From assembly GCF_001824475.1 (NCBI RefSeq), contig NZ_MHXN01000016.1, positions 1-64,000 on the forward strand: a DNA stretch of 64,000 bases. Reading direction: 5' to 3'. The first letter of the stretch is position 1. Each line of letters starts with the position of its first letter. The translations under genes were made by a program, and so were the position numbers. This DNA is from Phenylobacterium sp. RIFCSPHIGHO2_01_FULL_69_31 (GTDB taxonomy: Bacteria > Pseudomonadota > Alphaproteobacteria > Caulobacterales > Caulobacteraceae). Positions 32,407 through 41,493 of the stretch are shown one piece after another. The notes beneath the pieces are model-generated. The model saw only the letters and a program-made list of their open reading frames with translations, ran no database searches and was not told the DNA's origin.

Positions 32407-33175
32407 ACGCGTCCTCCAGGCCCAGGGCCGCCAACTGCCGCCGGACCTCGTCGTAGTATTCCGGCACGTAGTGAAATGGGCTGAGACCCCAGCGATGGGC
32501 CGAATCGGCCAGGCGAAAGGCGCCCGCATCGATCTTCGCCATCGGTGGCATCAGCGCCTCAAGCGCCGCTTCCTGCCGCTCCAGCAGGGCGTTGTAGTCC
32601 GCGATCACCGCGGGCTGGCCGCCCAGGATCTCCACGTTCTCGATGGGCCTGACCTCTCCATCCGGCAGCCGCTGATGGTCCGCCCAGCGGGCGCTGTGCA
32701 GGATCAGTTTGCTGCGGGCGAGGGGCGTGCCGCGGATCAGCGCGGCGAACTCGCCTGCCGCTTCCAACCAGAGCCGATCGCACGCGGCGGAGAGCCGATG
32801 GATCGTCCGTGCGGCGTCGAAGGCCGGCTGCGTCCGATAGCCGCTCCGCACCATTTCGCCGCTGTTTGAGGCCAGGGCCGGCCCCGCGGACAGGAGGTCG
32901 AACCGCTCGTCGATCAGATCCAAGATAAGGTGGGTCGGGCGATAGGCGAGGAGGGCGGACAGCGCCGTCTTGCGCAGATCGGCCACGAGCGCCTTGTGCT
33001 CATGCTGATGAAGGTCGCCGGGCAGGTCGTCCGAGGGGTGGAAGCCCGGCGCCGGCGCGGAGAGCAGGCCCGGCAAGCTGGTCCGGGAAATATAAAGCAG
33101 AGCTTCCGCGCCCCCGCCACGGATTGGCCACAGGTCGCGGGTTATGCAGCTGCCGACGATGGCGATCCGCGGCAT
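32366..33175 (-). CDS. DUF6270-like protein
   Basis: 269 residues from ATG 33175. Opens MPRIAIVGSCITRDLW, the G-S-C-x-T-R-D signature of the DUF6270 group, an SGNH/GDSL-like fold in which the Ser or Cys follows the first strand. Later AKIDAGAFRLADSAHRWGLSPFHY contributes a D-x2-H type pair. Such proteins often occur in surface-polysaccharide clusters; acyl or pyruvyl modification is conceivable but not shown. Overlaps the repeat-protein gene at its 3' end; divergent from the type I secretion operon. Confidence 0.7.
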   Translation of the reverse strand: MPRIAIVGSCITRDLWPIRGGGAEALLYISRTSLPGLLSAPAPGFHPSDDLPGDLHQHEHKALVADLRKTALSALLAYRPTHLILDLIDERFDLLSAGPALASNSGEMVRSGYRTQPAFDAARTIHRLSAACDRLWLEAAGEFAALIRGTPLARSKLILHSARWADHQRLPDGEVRPIENVEILGGQPAVIADYNALLERQEAALEALMPPMAKIDAGAFRLADSAHRWGLSPFHYVPEYYDEVRRQLAALGLEDAFSDRPAAPSAPAA

Positions 33176-33240
33176 CTGGGCTCCTGGCGTCACGGGATCC
33201 TTCCGCGGTTCTTAGCATGGCCGGGCAAAAGTGGGCGGCA

Positions 33241-33270
33241 TTGACAAGGCAGGACCGCCTGCGCATCTAC
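33241..33270 (+). promoter_or_regulatory. Possible promoter of the type I secretion genes
   Basis: TTGACA (33241-33246) followed by GCATCTAC (33263-33270). The first block is a perfect -35; the second is a partial match to the Caulobacter housekeeping -10. It lies 122 bases before the ABC transporter ATG. Confidence 0.35.
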
Positions 33271-33391
33271 GCGCGCTTCCGGCGCCCTGCTGCGACAGTG
33301 GGCGCGAACGCGCAATCTTCACGAGCGTTCACCATTTTCGACGCGGTTTGTTGTATCAGGCCGTAGGGTCTCACGGGACGGCTTAGGCGAC

Positions 33392-35128
33392 ATGAAATTC
33401 CTCACGTTCCTCACGGACCTGCCGGACAACGTGCTCGGCCGCGCATTGCGCGAGGGCTACAAGCCCGCGGCCGTGGCCTTCGGGTTCAGCCTGGTGTCGA
33501 ACCTGCTGTACCTGGCCCTGCCGCTCTACACCTATCAAGTCTACGGCCGCGTGATGGTCAGCCAGAACCAGGCGACGCTCTGGATGCTGACCCTGGTGAC
33601 GCTGTTCGTCTTCTTCATCTCCGGCGCGATCGACGACCTGCGCGCCCGCATCCTGATCAACTACGGCGTGGCCCTGGACCAGCGGGTTTCGGGCCGGGTG
33701 TTCACCAGTCTGTTCGACGCCGCGGTGCGGGGCAACTGGAGCGCGCGGGCCCAGGCACTGCGCGACCTCGACCAGTTCCGCCAGGCCCTGACCGGCGTCG
33801 CCGCGGCGGCCTTCATGGACGTGCCGTGGATGCCGGTCTTCATGATCGTGCTGTTCATTATCGACCCGCTGGTGGGCGTGGTCACGATCGTCGGCGCCGC
33901 CGTGCTGCTGGGACTGGCGGTGGCCCAGGCCCGCGCGACGCAATCGGCGCTGAAGGAGGCGAACGACGCGGCGCTAAAGAGCTATGGCTTCACCGACGCC
34001 GCGCTGCGCAACGGCGAGGTCGTGCGCGCCATGGGCATGCTGCCGACCATCGGCCAGGCCTGGGCCCGCCATCGCGCCGTGACCATCGAGCGGGGCGCTG
34101 CGGCAGCCGAGGCCTCCAACTTCTACACCGACCTGATCAAGGCCGTGCGGATGGGCATCCAGGTGCTGGTGATCGCCATCGGCGCCTACCTGATCCTGAA
34201 GGGCGAAATCCATTCGGGCATGCTGTTCGCCAACATGATCCTGGCGAGCCGCGCCCTGCAGCCGATCGAGAAGATCGTGGGCTCCTGGGATCCGCTGAAC
34301 AACATGTACCGGGCCTATGAGCGGCTGAACACGCTGCTGGCCGGCGCCGAGCCGCCGGCGATCGCCACGTCACTCCCGCGCCCGCTCGGAAAGCTGTCGG
34401 CGGAGGGGGTCAACTTCGCCCCCATGGGCGCCCAGCGTCTGGTGCTGACCAACGTCAACTTCTCGCTCGACCCGAACGAGGTGCTCGGCGTTATCGGCCC
34501 CTCCGGCGCGGGCAAGTCCACCCTCGCCCGCCTCCTGGTGGGGATCTGGAAGCCGATGAACGGGGTCGTGCGCCTCGACGGGGCGGACGTCTTCACCTGG
34601 GATCGCGCCGACTTCGGCAAGTACGTGGGCTACCTGCCCCAGGACACCGAGCTGTTCGGCGGCAGCGTCCGCAACAACATCGCCCGCTTCCGTGACGACG
34701 TGACCGACGAGGAAGTCGTCGCGGCCGCCCAGCTTGCGGGCGTGCACGAGCTGATCCTGCGCATGCCCAAGGGCTACGACACCGACGTGGGCGAGGGGGG
34801 CGTCGTGCTCTCGGCCGGCCAACGGCAGCGCGTGGGCCTGGCCCGCACCGTCCTGGGCAATCCGGCCTTCGTCGTGCTGGACGAGCCCAACGCCAATCTC
34901 GACGCCGAGGGTGAGGAGGCGCTGATGCGCGCCATCGACGCCATGAAGGCCAACGGCGCCACCGTGGTCATCATCTCGCACAAGCCCGGCGTCTTCCGCG
35001 CGGCCGACAAGATGCTGGTCCTGCGCGAGGGACGGGTCGAACTCTTCGGGCCGCGTGACCAGGTCATGGCCCGGCTGGTCAAGCCCGCGCAGCCCGCCGA
35101 AGTCCGTGCGGTGGAGGCGGGTCGATGA
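33392..35128 (+). CDS. Type I secretion permease/ATPase (RsaD/PrtD type)
   Basis: 578 residues. A membrane domain of about six helices (residues 20-310) is followed by an ABC ATPase: Walker A GPSGAGKST (about 370), Q-loop YLPQDTELFGG, signature LSAGQRQRVGLA and Walker B FVVLDEPNANLD. The length and lack of a C39 peptidase domain fit the PrtD/RsaD group that exports RTX proteins with uncleaved C-terminal signals. The next gene, the membrane fusion protein, overlaps by ATGA. The RTX protein at 36710 is the obvious substrate. An outer membrane TolC/RsaF component is not in the window. Confidence 0.95.
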   Translation: MKFLTFLTDLPDNVLGRALREGYKPAAVAFGFSLVSNLLYLALPLYTYQVYGRVMVSQNQATLWMLTLVTLFVFFISGAIDDLRARILINYGVALDQRVSGRVFTSLFDAAVRGNWSARAQALRDLDQFRQALTGVAAAAFMDVPWMPVFMIVLFIIDPLVGVVTIVGAAVLLGLAVAQARATQSALKEANDAALKSYGFTDAALRNGEVVRAMGMLPTIGQAWARHRAVTIERGAAAAEASNFYTDLIKAVRMGIQVLVIAIGAYLILKGEIHSGMLFANMILASRALQPIEKIVGSWDPLNNMYRAYERLNTLLAGAEPPAIATSLPRPLGKLSAEGVNFAPMGAQRLVLTNVNFSLDPNEVLGVIGPSGAGKSTLARLLVGIWKPMNGVVRLDGADVFTWDRADFGKYVGYLPQDTELFGGSVRNNIARFRDDVTDEEVVAAAQLAGVHELILRMPKGYDTDVGEGGVVLSAGQRQRVGLARTVLGNPAFVVLDEPNANLDAEGEEALMRAIDAMKANGATVVIISHKPGVFRAADKMLVLREGRVELFGPRDQVMARLVKPAQPAEVRAVEAGR

Positions 35129-36498
35129 AGCTGGACCTGACGCCGGTTCGCCGGGACTACGTCGCGCCGACCTTCGGCAGTGACGAACGCGAGCAGATGC
35201 CCGCCGAACTGCAGCAGCGGCTGCGGCGGCCCATGGTCGTCGGCGCGGGGGTTATCGGCGCCTTCGTGCTGGGTCTCGGCCTCTGGGCCTCGCTGAGCCA
35301 GCTCAGCACCGGTATCACCGCCCAGGCCGAGGTGCGGGCGGACGCCATGCGCAAGACCCTGCGCCACAAGGAGGTCGGGGTCGTGAAGCAGATCCTGGTC
35401 GCCGAAGGCCAGCACGTTCGCGCCGGGCAACCCCTGTTGCTGTTCAACGACGTGGAAGCCCGCGCCGCGGTGACGGTCTACCAGAACCAGTACGACACCC
35501 TGCTGGCTCAGAACGCGCGCTTCATGGCTGAGGCGATGGGCAAGACGGCGCTCGAAATGCCGGCGGAACTGACCGCCCGGATGTCGGATCCGGCCGTGGC
35601 GACCCTGGTCCGCGACCAGCAGTTCCTGTTCACGACCCGCCAGCAACTGTTCCAGAGCCAGTCCGCGGTCCTCATGCAGCGGGTCGAGCAGCAGCAGACC
35701 CAGGTGCAGGGCCAGCAGGCCCAACTCGAGTCGATCAACGAACAGAAGCGGCTGACCGAAGAGGAGTTGGCCGGGTATCGCAAGCTCAACGAACAGGGCT
35801 TCGCGCCGAAGACCTTGATCCTCCGCTACGAGCGGACCCTCGCCGAGCTCGCCGGCCGCAAGGGCCAGCTGATGTCCGAGATCGCGCGCCTGCGCCAGCA
35901 GATCGGCGAGACCCGGTTGCAGTTGGCCTCGATCCGGGACGAGCGCGAGACGCAGGCGGCGGAAGGGCTGCGCGACAGCCAGACCAAGCTGGCCGACATC
36001 ATCCCGCGGCTGACCACGGCGCGCCAGACCCTGGACGCCACCGTGGTTCGCTCTCCGGTCGACGGCTACGTCTTCAACCTCACCCAGTTCACCGTCGGCG
36101 GCGTGGTCGGCAGCGGCGAGCCCATGATGGACGTCGTTCCGTCAGGCACGCCGCTCACCGTGACCGCCATGATCAAGCCTGAGGACGTGGACGAGGTCCG
36201 GAAGGGCATGAAGGCGAAGGTCAAGCTGACGGGCCTGAATCAGAGATTCAACGACTCCCTGGACGCCACCGTGGACGTCGTTTCGGCCGACCGGATGACC
36301 AACGAGAAGACGGGCGCGGCCTTCTACCGGGTCGATCTGCGCATCGCGCCGAGCGAGCTCAAGAAGCTGAAGAAGGGCGTACAGATGACGCCCGGCATGC
36401 CTGCCCAGGCGCTCATCGTGACGGGCGAACGCTCGGTCATGGGCTTCCTGATTTCGCCGATTACGGACACCCTGGAAGATGCGTTCCGCGAGGAGTAG
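35125..36498 (+). CDS. Type I secretion membrane fusion protein (HlyD/RsaE type)
   Basis: 457 residues. A short cytoplasmic N terminus, one membrane helix (VVGAGVIGAFVLGLGLWASL, about 36-55), then a lipoyl-like half (VKQILVAEGQHVRAGQPLL), a long coiled-coil hairpin (about 150-290, rich in Gln/Glu), the second lipoyl half (TVVRSPVDGYVFNL) and a beta-barrel end domain. Bridges the ABC transporter and the outer membrane pore. ATG 35125 has GGAGG upstream and overlaps the ABC gene stop (ATGA). Confidence 0.95.
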   Translation: MKLDLTPVRRDYVAPTFGSDEREQMPAELQQRLRRPMVVGAGVIGAFVLGLGLWASLSQLSTGITAQAEVRADAMRKTLRHKEVGVVKQILVAEGQHVRAGQPLLLFNDVEARAAVTVYQNQYDTLLAQNARFMAEAMGKTALEMPAELTARMSDPAVATLVRDQQFLFTTRQQLFQSQSAVLMQRVEQQQTQVQGQQAQLESINEQKRLTEEELAGYRKLNEQGFAPKTLILRYERTLAELAGRKGQLMSEIARLRQQIGETRLQLASIRDERETQAAEGLRDSQTKLADIIPRLTTARQTLDATVVRSPVDGYVFNLTQFTVGGVVGSGEPMMDVVPSGTPLTVTAMIKPEDVDEVRKGMKAKVKLTGLNQRFNDSLDATVDVVSADRMTNEKTGAAFYRVDLRIAPSELKKLKKGVQMTPGMPAQALIVTGERSVMGFLISPITDTLEDAFREE

Positions 36499-36549
36499 CG
36501 GCGTCTACGCAACACTGTCCGACCCTCTGTTCCGGCGGGCTTTTTCAGG

Positions 36550-36578
36550 TTGCGTATTAGGCAGGGTTCCGATACGTC
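36550..36578 (+). promoter_or_regulatory. Possible promoter of the RTX gene
   Basis: TTGCGTA (36550-36556), 14-base spacer, GATACGTC (36571-36578). This resembles the Caulobacter housekeeping pattern TTGACGS-N10-14-GCTANAWC. It would give a leader of about 125 bases. The 211-base gap holds no other gene. Confidence 0.35.
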
Positions 36579-36709
36579 TGCCCTCGGGCTCGTCTAACCT
36601 GCGCCGCAGCCATGCTATGGCGTTTGGGGTATTGGACCGCTGGGACTGCTCCGTCGGGGACGGGGGTCAAGCGTTTCAGGGGTCCGTGTGACACAGACTG
36701 GAGAGACTA

Positions 36710-38512
36710 ATGGCGACTTATTTCTTTGAGACCATCACGGACGCGCAGGCTGCGTCCTTCGACGCGACGGCCGACAACCTTGTCTTCGGCCAGACCGGCG
36801 AGCGCGCGAACACCACGACCGTCGTCTACAACGCGGCGACGGCCACGGCGGGCGCCTCGATCACGCTGATCTCGGGCCTGACGGGCAAGACCGTGACCTT
36901 CGACGCCGCGGACTTCGCGGGCGAAACCCCGATCTTCCCGGATAGCTCGGTGCTGTTCGTTGGCGACACCAACAACAATACCAACACCGGTTCCGACGGC
37001 GGCGACGGCCTCTACGGCGGTTCGGGCAACGACACCCTCTCGGGCGGCATCAGCGCCGACCTGATCCAGGGCAACCAAGGCAACGACTCGCTGAACGGCG
37101 GTTCGGGCGCTGACACGCTTTACGGCGGTCAAGGCACCGACACCATCGACGGCGACGTTGGCGTCAACTTCATTCAGGGCAACTCGGGCGCCGACGTGCT
37201 CAGCGTTGCGGCCACCGCGGGCGCCTCCAGCCTCTACGGCGGTAAGGACAACGACTCGATCACGGGTGGTTCGGCCGGCGATTACCTCAACGGTAACTCG
37301 GGCAACGACACGATCGAGAGCGGCGCTGGCGCCGACCGCGTCTTCGGTGAAGGCGGTACGGACACCATCACGTCCTCGGGCGGCAACGACACCATCGACG
37401 GCGGCGCCGACAGCGACAGCATCACTGTCAGCGGCGCGACCACGGTGGTCTCGGTCCTCGGCGGTGACGGCGACGACGTCGTCAACATCGCGGGCGGCGG
37501 CTACGTCCACGGCAACGCGGGCGCCGACACCCTCGACGCCGCTGGCGCCGTGGCGGTCACGATCCTCGGTGGCGCTGGCAACGACAGCATCACCGGTGAC
37601 GGTGGCGCGACCTCGGGCGTGGTGCTGAACGGCAACCTCGGCAACGACACCATTCTCGCTGGCGCGGGCAATGACGAGCTGCTGGGCGAGTCGGGCAACG
37701 ACACCATGAACGGCGAGGCCGGCAACGACACGCTCTCGGGCGGCGTCGGCACCGACACGATCGAGTCGGGCACTGGCAACGACACGGTCTTCGGCGGCGA
37801 CAGCAACGACGTCATCACCAACGCGGGTGGCGACGACGGCATCGACGGCGGTGCGGGTGACGATAGCGTGACCGGCGGCGCGGACGTGGACAGCATCGTC
37901 CTCGGCGACGGCAACGACACCGGTATCGGCGCGGCTGGCAACGACGTCCTGCAAGGCGGCGCGGGCAACGACTCGCTCTCCGGCGGCGACAACAACGACT
38001 CGCTGAACGGCGGTGAAGGCAACGACACCATCGACACCGGCACGGGCACCGACCAAGTCGACGCCGCTGGCGGTAACGACAGCGTGACTGGCGGCGCGGG
38101 TAACAGCACCATCCTCGGCGGTGACGGCAACGACACCATCGACGCCGGTGCGGGCACCGACAAGCTGACGGGCGGCAACGGCAACGACGTGTTCACGTTC
38201 GACGCCGCTGACTCCGGCACCACTGCCGGCTCGCTCGACCAGATTCTCGACTGGGAAGCGACCGACGCGCTGAACTACGCCACGGCTGGCACCGCCGGCA
38301 ACTACGTGGAAGCCGGCACGGCGGCGGACTACGCGACGGCTCTGGCCAACGCCACGACCTTCTTCACGGGTTCGGCGGGCACCGAGTACTACGTGGTCCA
38401 AGTGGGAACGGACGTTGTCATCTTCTCCGACAACGCCACGAACGCCCCGGTCGACGCCGTGGTCCTGGTTGGCCGTACGCTGGACGACGTCGCCTTCGCG
38501 AACATCGTCTAA
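36710..38512 (+). CDS. RTX calcium-binding S-layer-like protein, probable type I secretion substrate
   Basis: 600 residues, no Sec signal. Residues 1-95 form a non-repetitive N-terminal domain; residues about 98-500 hold about 35 nonapeptide-like RTX units (GGSGNDTLSG, GNSGADVLS and variants), which bind Ca2+ and fold into a parallel beta roll; the last 90 or so residues (FDAADSGTTAGSLDQILDW...DDVAFANIV) resemble the uncleaved C-terminal secretion region. Very acidic with almost no Lys, as in S-layer proteins. A GGAGAG site precedes the ATG and a strong terminator follows. Much shorter than Caulobacter RsaA, so it may be a related surface protein rather than the main lattice. Confidence 0.88.
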   Translation: MATYFFETITDAQAASFDATADNLVFGQTGERANTTTVVYNAATATAGASITLISGLTGKTVTFDAADFAGETPIFPDSSVLFVGDTNNNTNTGSDGGDGLYGGSGNDTLSGGISADLIQGNQGNDSLNGGSGADTLYGGQGTDTIDGDVGVNFIQGNSGADVLSVAATAGASSLYGGKDNDSITGGSAGDYLNGNSGNDTIESGAGADRVFGEGGTDTITSSGGNDTIDGGADSDSITVSGATTVVSVLGGDGDDVVNIAGGGYVHGNAGADTLDAAGAVAVTILGGAGNDSITGDGGATSGVVLNGNLGNDTILAGAGNDELLGESGNDTMNGEAGNDTLSGGVGTDTIESGTGNDTVFGGDSNDVITNAGGDDGIDGGAGDDSVTGGADVDSIVLGDGNDTGIGAAGNDVLQGGAGNDSLSGGDNNDSLNGGEGNDTIDTGTGTDQVDAAGGNDSVTGGAGNSTILGGDGNDTIDAGAGTDKLTGGNGNDVFTFDAADSGTTAGSLDQILDWEATDALNYATAGTAGNYVEAGTAADYATALANATTFFTGSAGTEYYVVQVGTDVVIFSDNATNAPVDAVVLVGRTLDDVAFANIV

Positions 38513-38536
38513 GCGATACGCAGATCTCGATCTGGA

Positions 38537-38568
38537 AGGGCCGCCCCTCGGGGCGGCCCTTTTTCTTT
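38537..38568 (+). terminator. Strong intrinsic terminator of the RTX gene
   Basis: AGGGCCGCCC (38537-38546) pairs perfectly with GGGCGGCCCT (38551-38560), loop CTCG, followed by a T-rich tail TTTTCTTT. This is the clearest factor-independent terminator in the window and suits a highly expressed gene. Confidence 0.9.
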
Positions 38569-38603
38569 GCGTGCGCCCCGTGCCACGCTAAGACCCGCAA
38601 CCC

Positions 38604-40253
38604 ATGGCGAACGCGGCGATCTACTTCCACACCGACGGCTACGACACCTCGGGGAAGCGCCTGTTGGGACGGCATTCCGCAGGCGAGAGCTTCCTGCGCG
38701 GGTTTCTTCGCCACGCCGATGTCGATCGGTTCGATTTCTGGAACGTCGGCGCGCGTCCTACGGAAGAGCTCGACGCCCTGATCGCCCGTATCGAGCCGCC
38801 TGCCCGTCCCGTGCGCTGGATCCCCCAGCGCAACCGCAACGACCTCGCCGATCCCGGGGTCCTCTACATCCCGACGCCCGACCTGCCGGCCGAAGCCTGG
38901 CTGCGTCACATGGTGGGCGTCCGCTACGCCCTCTGCGGCGTCACGCACACCACCGCGACACGGGTGGTCATGAAGATCGTCGGCGATCTGCTGGTGGCCC
39001 CCGTGGATGGCCACGACGCCCTGATCTGCACCTCCAACGCCGTGCGGGCCGCAGTCGACGCGCAGCTTGGGATGATGCGCGAGTATCTCGGGCGCGAATA
39101 CGGCGCCCGCCGGCGCCCGGAACCGCAGCGGGTGACGATCCCTCTCGGGGTCAACGCCGCCGACTTCCAGGTCTCGGCCGAGCATCGCCAAGCCTGGCGC
39201 GAGCGCCTGGGCATTCCGCCCGACGCGATCGTCGCGCTCTATGTCGGGCGCTTCAACATCAAGGCCAAGATGAACCCGGCCCTGATGGCCATGGCGCTGG
39301 AACGCGCCGCCGTCGCCAGCGGGCGGCCCATCCATTGGGTGAACTCGGGCTGGGCCGAAACCGAGGCCGCGGGCGAGATCTTTCACCGGGAAACGGCCAA
39401 GCTTTGCCCTTCGGTGACTTATCACCAGGTCGACGGCCGTCAGGCGGACGTTCGTTTCACGATCTGGTCCGTCGCCGACTTCTTCATCAGCTTCTCCGAC
39501 AACATCCAGGAGACCTTCGGTCTGACGCCGGTGGAGGCCATGGCCGCAGGCCTTCCGTCGGTCGTCAGCGACTGGGACGGCTACAAGGACACCGTGCGGG
39601 ATGGCGTCGACGGCTTCCGGGTCCCAACCCTCGCCCCCCGGCCCAACATGGGCGGCGACCTGGGCTATCTCTATGCCAACGCTTGGCTAGCCTACGACAA
39701 CTACGTCGGCGCCGTCGCCCAGTTCACGGCGGTGGATCTTCGCGCCGCCGAGGCCGCCATCGTGGCCCTGGTGAATGACGCAGACCTTCGGCGCCGAATG
39801 GGCGAGCAGGCGCAGATGCGCGCCCGGGAGGTCTTCGATTGGTCGGCCATCGTTCCTCAGTATCAGGCGCTCTGGGCGGAACAGGCCGCGCGGCTGGCTG
39901 CCCTCGCCGAGCCGAGCCAGACGAGGGTCAATCCCTATGCGCCGGACCCCTTCACCCTCTTCGCCGGCTATCCGTCGCGCCATCTCGCGCACGGCGACCT
40001 CGTCGCCCTGCGACCCGGCATGAGCGAGGCCGCGGCAGGCGCCCGCTTCGGCTCCGCCCTCGCCAACTACAGCCGCGTCAATCCACCCAGACCCGAGGAA
40101 CTCACCGCGGTGATCGCCCATCTGGCAGCTCACGGCGTTACGCCCGTGTCTGTTCTGCGCGACCTCTTCCCACCACCGCGCCGCAACTTCGTGGAGCGGG
40201 CGCTCGTATGGCTGGCGCGCCACGACGTCGTCGAGATCACGGCCCGCGGCTGA
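38604..40253 (+). CDS. GT4-family glycosyltransferase with C-terminal extension
   Basis: 549 residues. GT-B fold: VALYVGRFNIKAKMNPALMA at the second domain start and ETFGLTPVEAMAAGLPSVVSDWDG (about 306-329), the E-x7-E motif with donor-binding Gly. After the transferase (about residue 420) comes an extension with NPYAPDPFTLFAGYPSRHL and a helical end. No membrane segments. It sits directly after the RTX terminator, so it is expressed separately, but probably belongs to the same surface-glycan programme. Substrate unknown. Confidence 0.85.
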   Translation: MANAAIYFHTDGYDTSGKRLLGRHSAGESFLRGFLRHADVDRFDFWNVGARPTEELDALIARIEPPARPVRWIPQRNRNDLADPGVLYIPTPDLPAEAWLRHMVGVRYALCGVTHTTATRVVMKIVGDLLVAPVDGHDALICTSNAVRAAVDAQLGMMREYLGREYGARRRPEPQRVTIPLGVNAADFQVSAEHRQAWRERLGIPPDAIVALYVGRFNIKAKMNPALMAMALERAAVASGRPIHWVNSGWAETEAAGEIFHRETAKLCPSVTYHQVDGRQADVRFTIWSVADFFISFSDNIQETFGLTPVEAMAAGLPSVVSDWDGYKDTVRDGVDGFRVPTLAPRPNMGGDLGYLYANAWLAYDNYVGAVAQFTAVDLRAAEAAIVALVNDADLRRRMGEQAQMRAREVFDWSAIVPQYQALWAEQAARLAALAEPSQTRVNPYAPDPFTLFAGYPSRHLAHGDLVALRPGMSEAAAGARFGSALANYSRVNPPRPEELTAVIAHLAAHGVTPVSVLRDLFPPPRRNFVERALVWLARHDVVEITARG

Positions 40254-40290
40254 CCACCGGTGCGGCACAGCCAACGCCAGAAACGCAAGC

Positions 40291-40327
40291 GGCCGGGACG
40301 CGGAATCTAGGGATCCGCGGCCCGGCC
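40291..40327. terminator. Bidirectional hairpin between convergent genes
   Basis: GGCCGGGACGCGGA (40291-40304) pairs with TCCGCGGCCCGGCC (40314-40327), 14 positions with one mismatch, 9-base loop. Located between the stop codons at 40253 and 40407. Confidence 0.6.
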
Positions 40328-40406
40328 AAAGCGACACAGCCATGGAGAGCTTGGCTGACCTGCAAGACCTAGCGCAAAGCTTGGGGGGCGGGAAGCTTCA
40401 GGCGGA

Positions 40407-41453
40407 TCACGAGTGGTTCAACTCGGCGCCCGACGCCCCAGCGGGCTCCTGCAACGCCTTGGCAAGATCGGCGATCACCCCGGCCCAGTCCCCCGGCGCG
40501 CGCTGTCTGATGAAGCGCATCGACGGATACCAGGGCGTGCGGTCATCCTTCCAGTTTGCGTACCAGTCCACGGCAGGCCGGGACATCAGCACGAGGCAAG
40601 GCGCTCCGAGCGAGCCGGCGAGGTGGGCCACGGACGTATCGACGCTGACCACCCGCTCGAGGCCCGCGATCAGCGCGGCCGTGTCGGCGAAACCCTTGGC
40701 CCCCGTCACCTCAGGCTCAAGCGGTGCGAAGGTCCGGAGCCCCCGGATGGCCCGCGCGATCACGGGATTTGGGACCCGGTGGGGATTTGGATTGCGATCG
40801 CCCCCCTGCAGCATCAGCCCGACGCCCTCGCGCCGCGCGGCCGGCGGCGCGGTCAGCGTCGGCGCCGGCGCATCGTCCGGGCCCGCCCCCAGCCACCGGG
40901 GCACCGATCCCATGGAGGCCCAGACGTCCGCCGTCTCGCCATTGAGGTTCGGCGGATTGAAGACCTCGGCGGGCAGCTGGCTCAGAAGCCCGACCAGGGG
41001 GCGCGCCACCGCGAGGCGCACCTCGGCCGCCTGTTGCGCCACCAACGGGATGAAGCGGGAGAACAGGATCTGGTCTCCGAGGCCCTGTTCAGCGACCACC
41101 AGGATCCGCTTGCCGCGCAGGGACTCGCCGCGCCATTCCGTGAGCGGCGCGGTCGGTCGGTACAGCAACTCGTGCCGCGCTTCGTAGAGGGCCCAGCCCT
41201 CTGCGTACTTGCCGAGCTGCAGCAGGGTCATGCCCAGGGTGTGCCGCGTCTGAGCGTGGGTGGGATCGATGGCCAGCGACTCGCGCAGCACCGCTTCGGC
41301 CTCGTCCAGGCGCCCGGTGATCCGCAGGATCACGCCCAGGTTGCCCAGCACCCAAACCGGATTCCAGGCGATGACTTGCCGGTAGCAGGCTTCCGCTTCC
41401 TCGAGCCGGCCCGCCTTCTGGTGGGCCACGCCCTCGTTGAAGATCGACTCCAT
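40407..41453 (-). CDS. TPR protein with GT9-like domain
   Basis: 348 residues from ATG 41453. N-terminal TPR units (NEGVAHQKAGRLEEAEACYRQV, NLGVILRITGRLDEAEAVL, HTLGMTLLQLGKYAEGWALY; about residues 1-110) followed by a glycosyltransferase-9-like domain: RILVVAEQGLGDQILFSRFIP, and SVDTSVAHLAGSLGAPCLVL, the conserved late motif of heptosyltransferase-like and TPR-linked enzymes. Cytoplasmic. Likely transfers a sugar to a protein or glycan. The longer open frame to 41564 adds an unrelated, low-quality N terminus. Confidence 0.82.
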   Translation of the reverse strand: MESIFNEGVAHQKAGRLEEAEACYRQVIAWNPVWVLGNLGVILRITGRLDEAEAVLRESLAIDPTHAQTRHTLGMTLLQLGKYAEGWALYEARHELLYRPTAPLTEWRGESLRGKRILVVAEQGLGDQILFSRFIPLVAQQAAEVRLAVARPLVGLLSQLPAEVFNPPNLNGETADVWASMGSVPRWLGAGPDDAPAPTLTAPPAARREGVGLMLQGGDRNPNPHRVPNPVIARAIRGLRTFAPLEPEVTGAKGFADTAALIAGLERVVSVDTSVAHLAGSLGAPCLVLMSRPAVDWYANWKDDRTPWYPSMRFIRQRAPGDWAGVIADLAKALQEPAGASGAELNHS

Positions 41454-41493
41454 GCGGGCAGTCCTAAGGTCACGCTCGCTGGGTGTCACGTGG

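Noticed and set aside
36980-38200. Regular DNA repeats in the RTX gene that resemble a CRISPR array
   Set aside because: The units encode nonapeptides in one continuous frame with degenerate DNA and no unique spacers of constant length.
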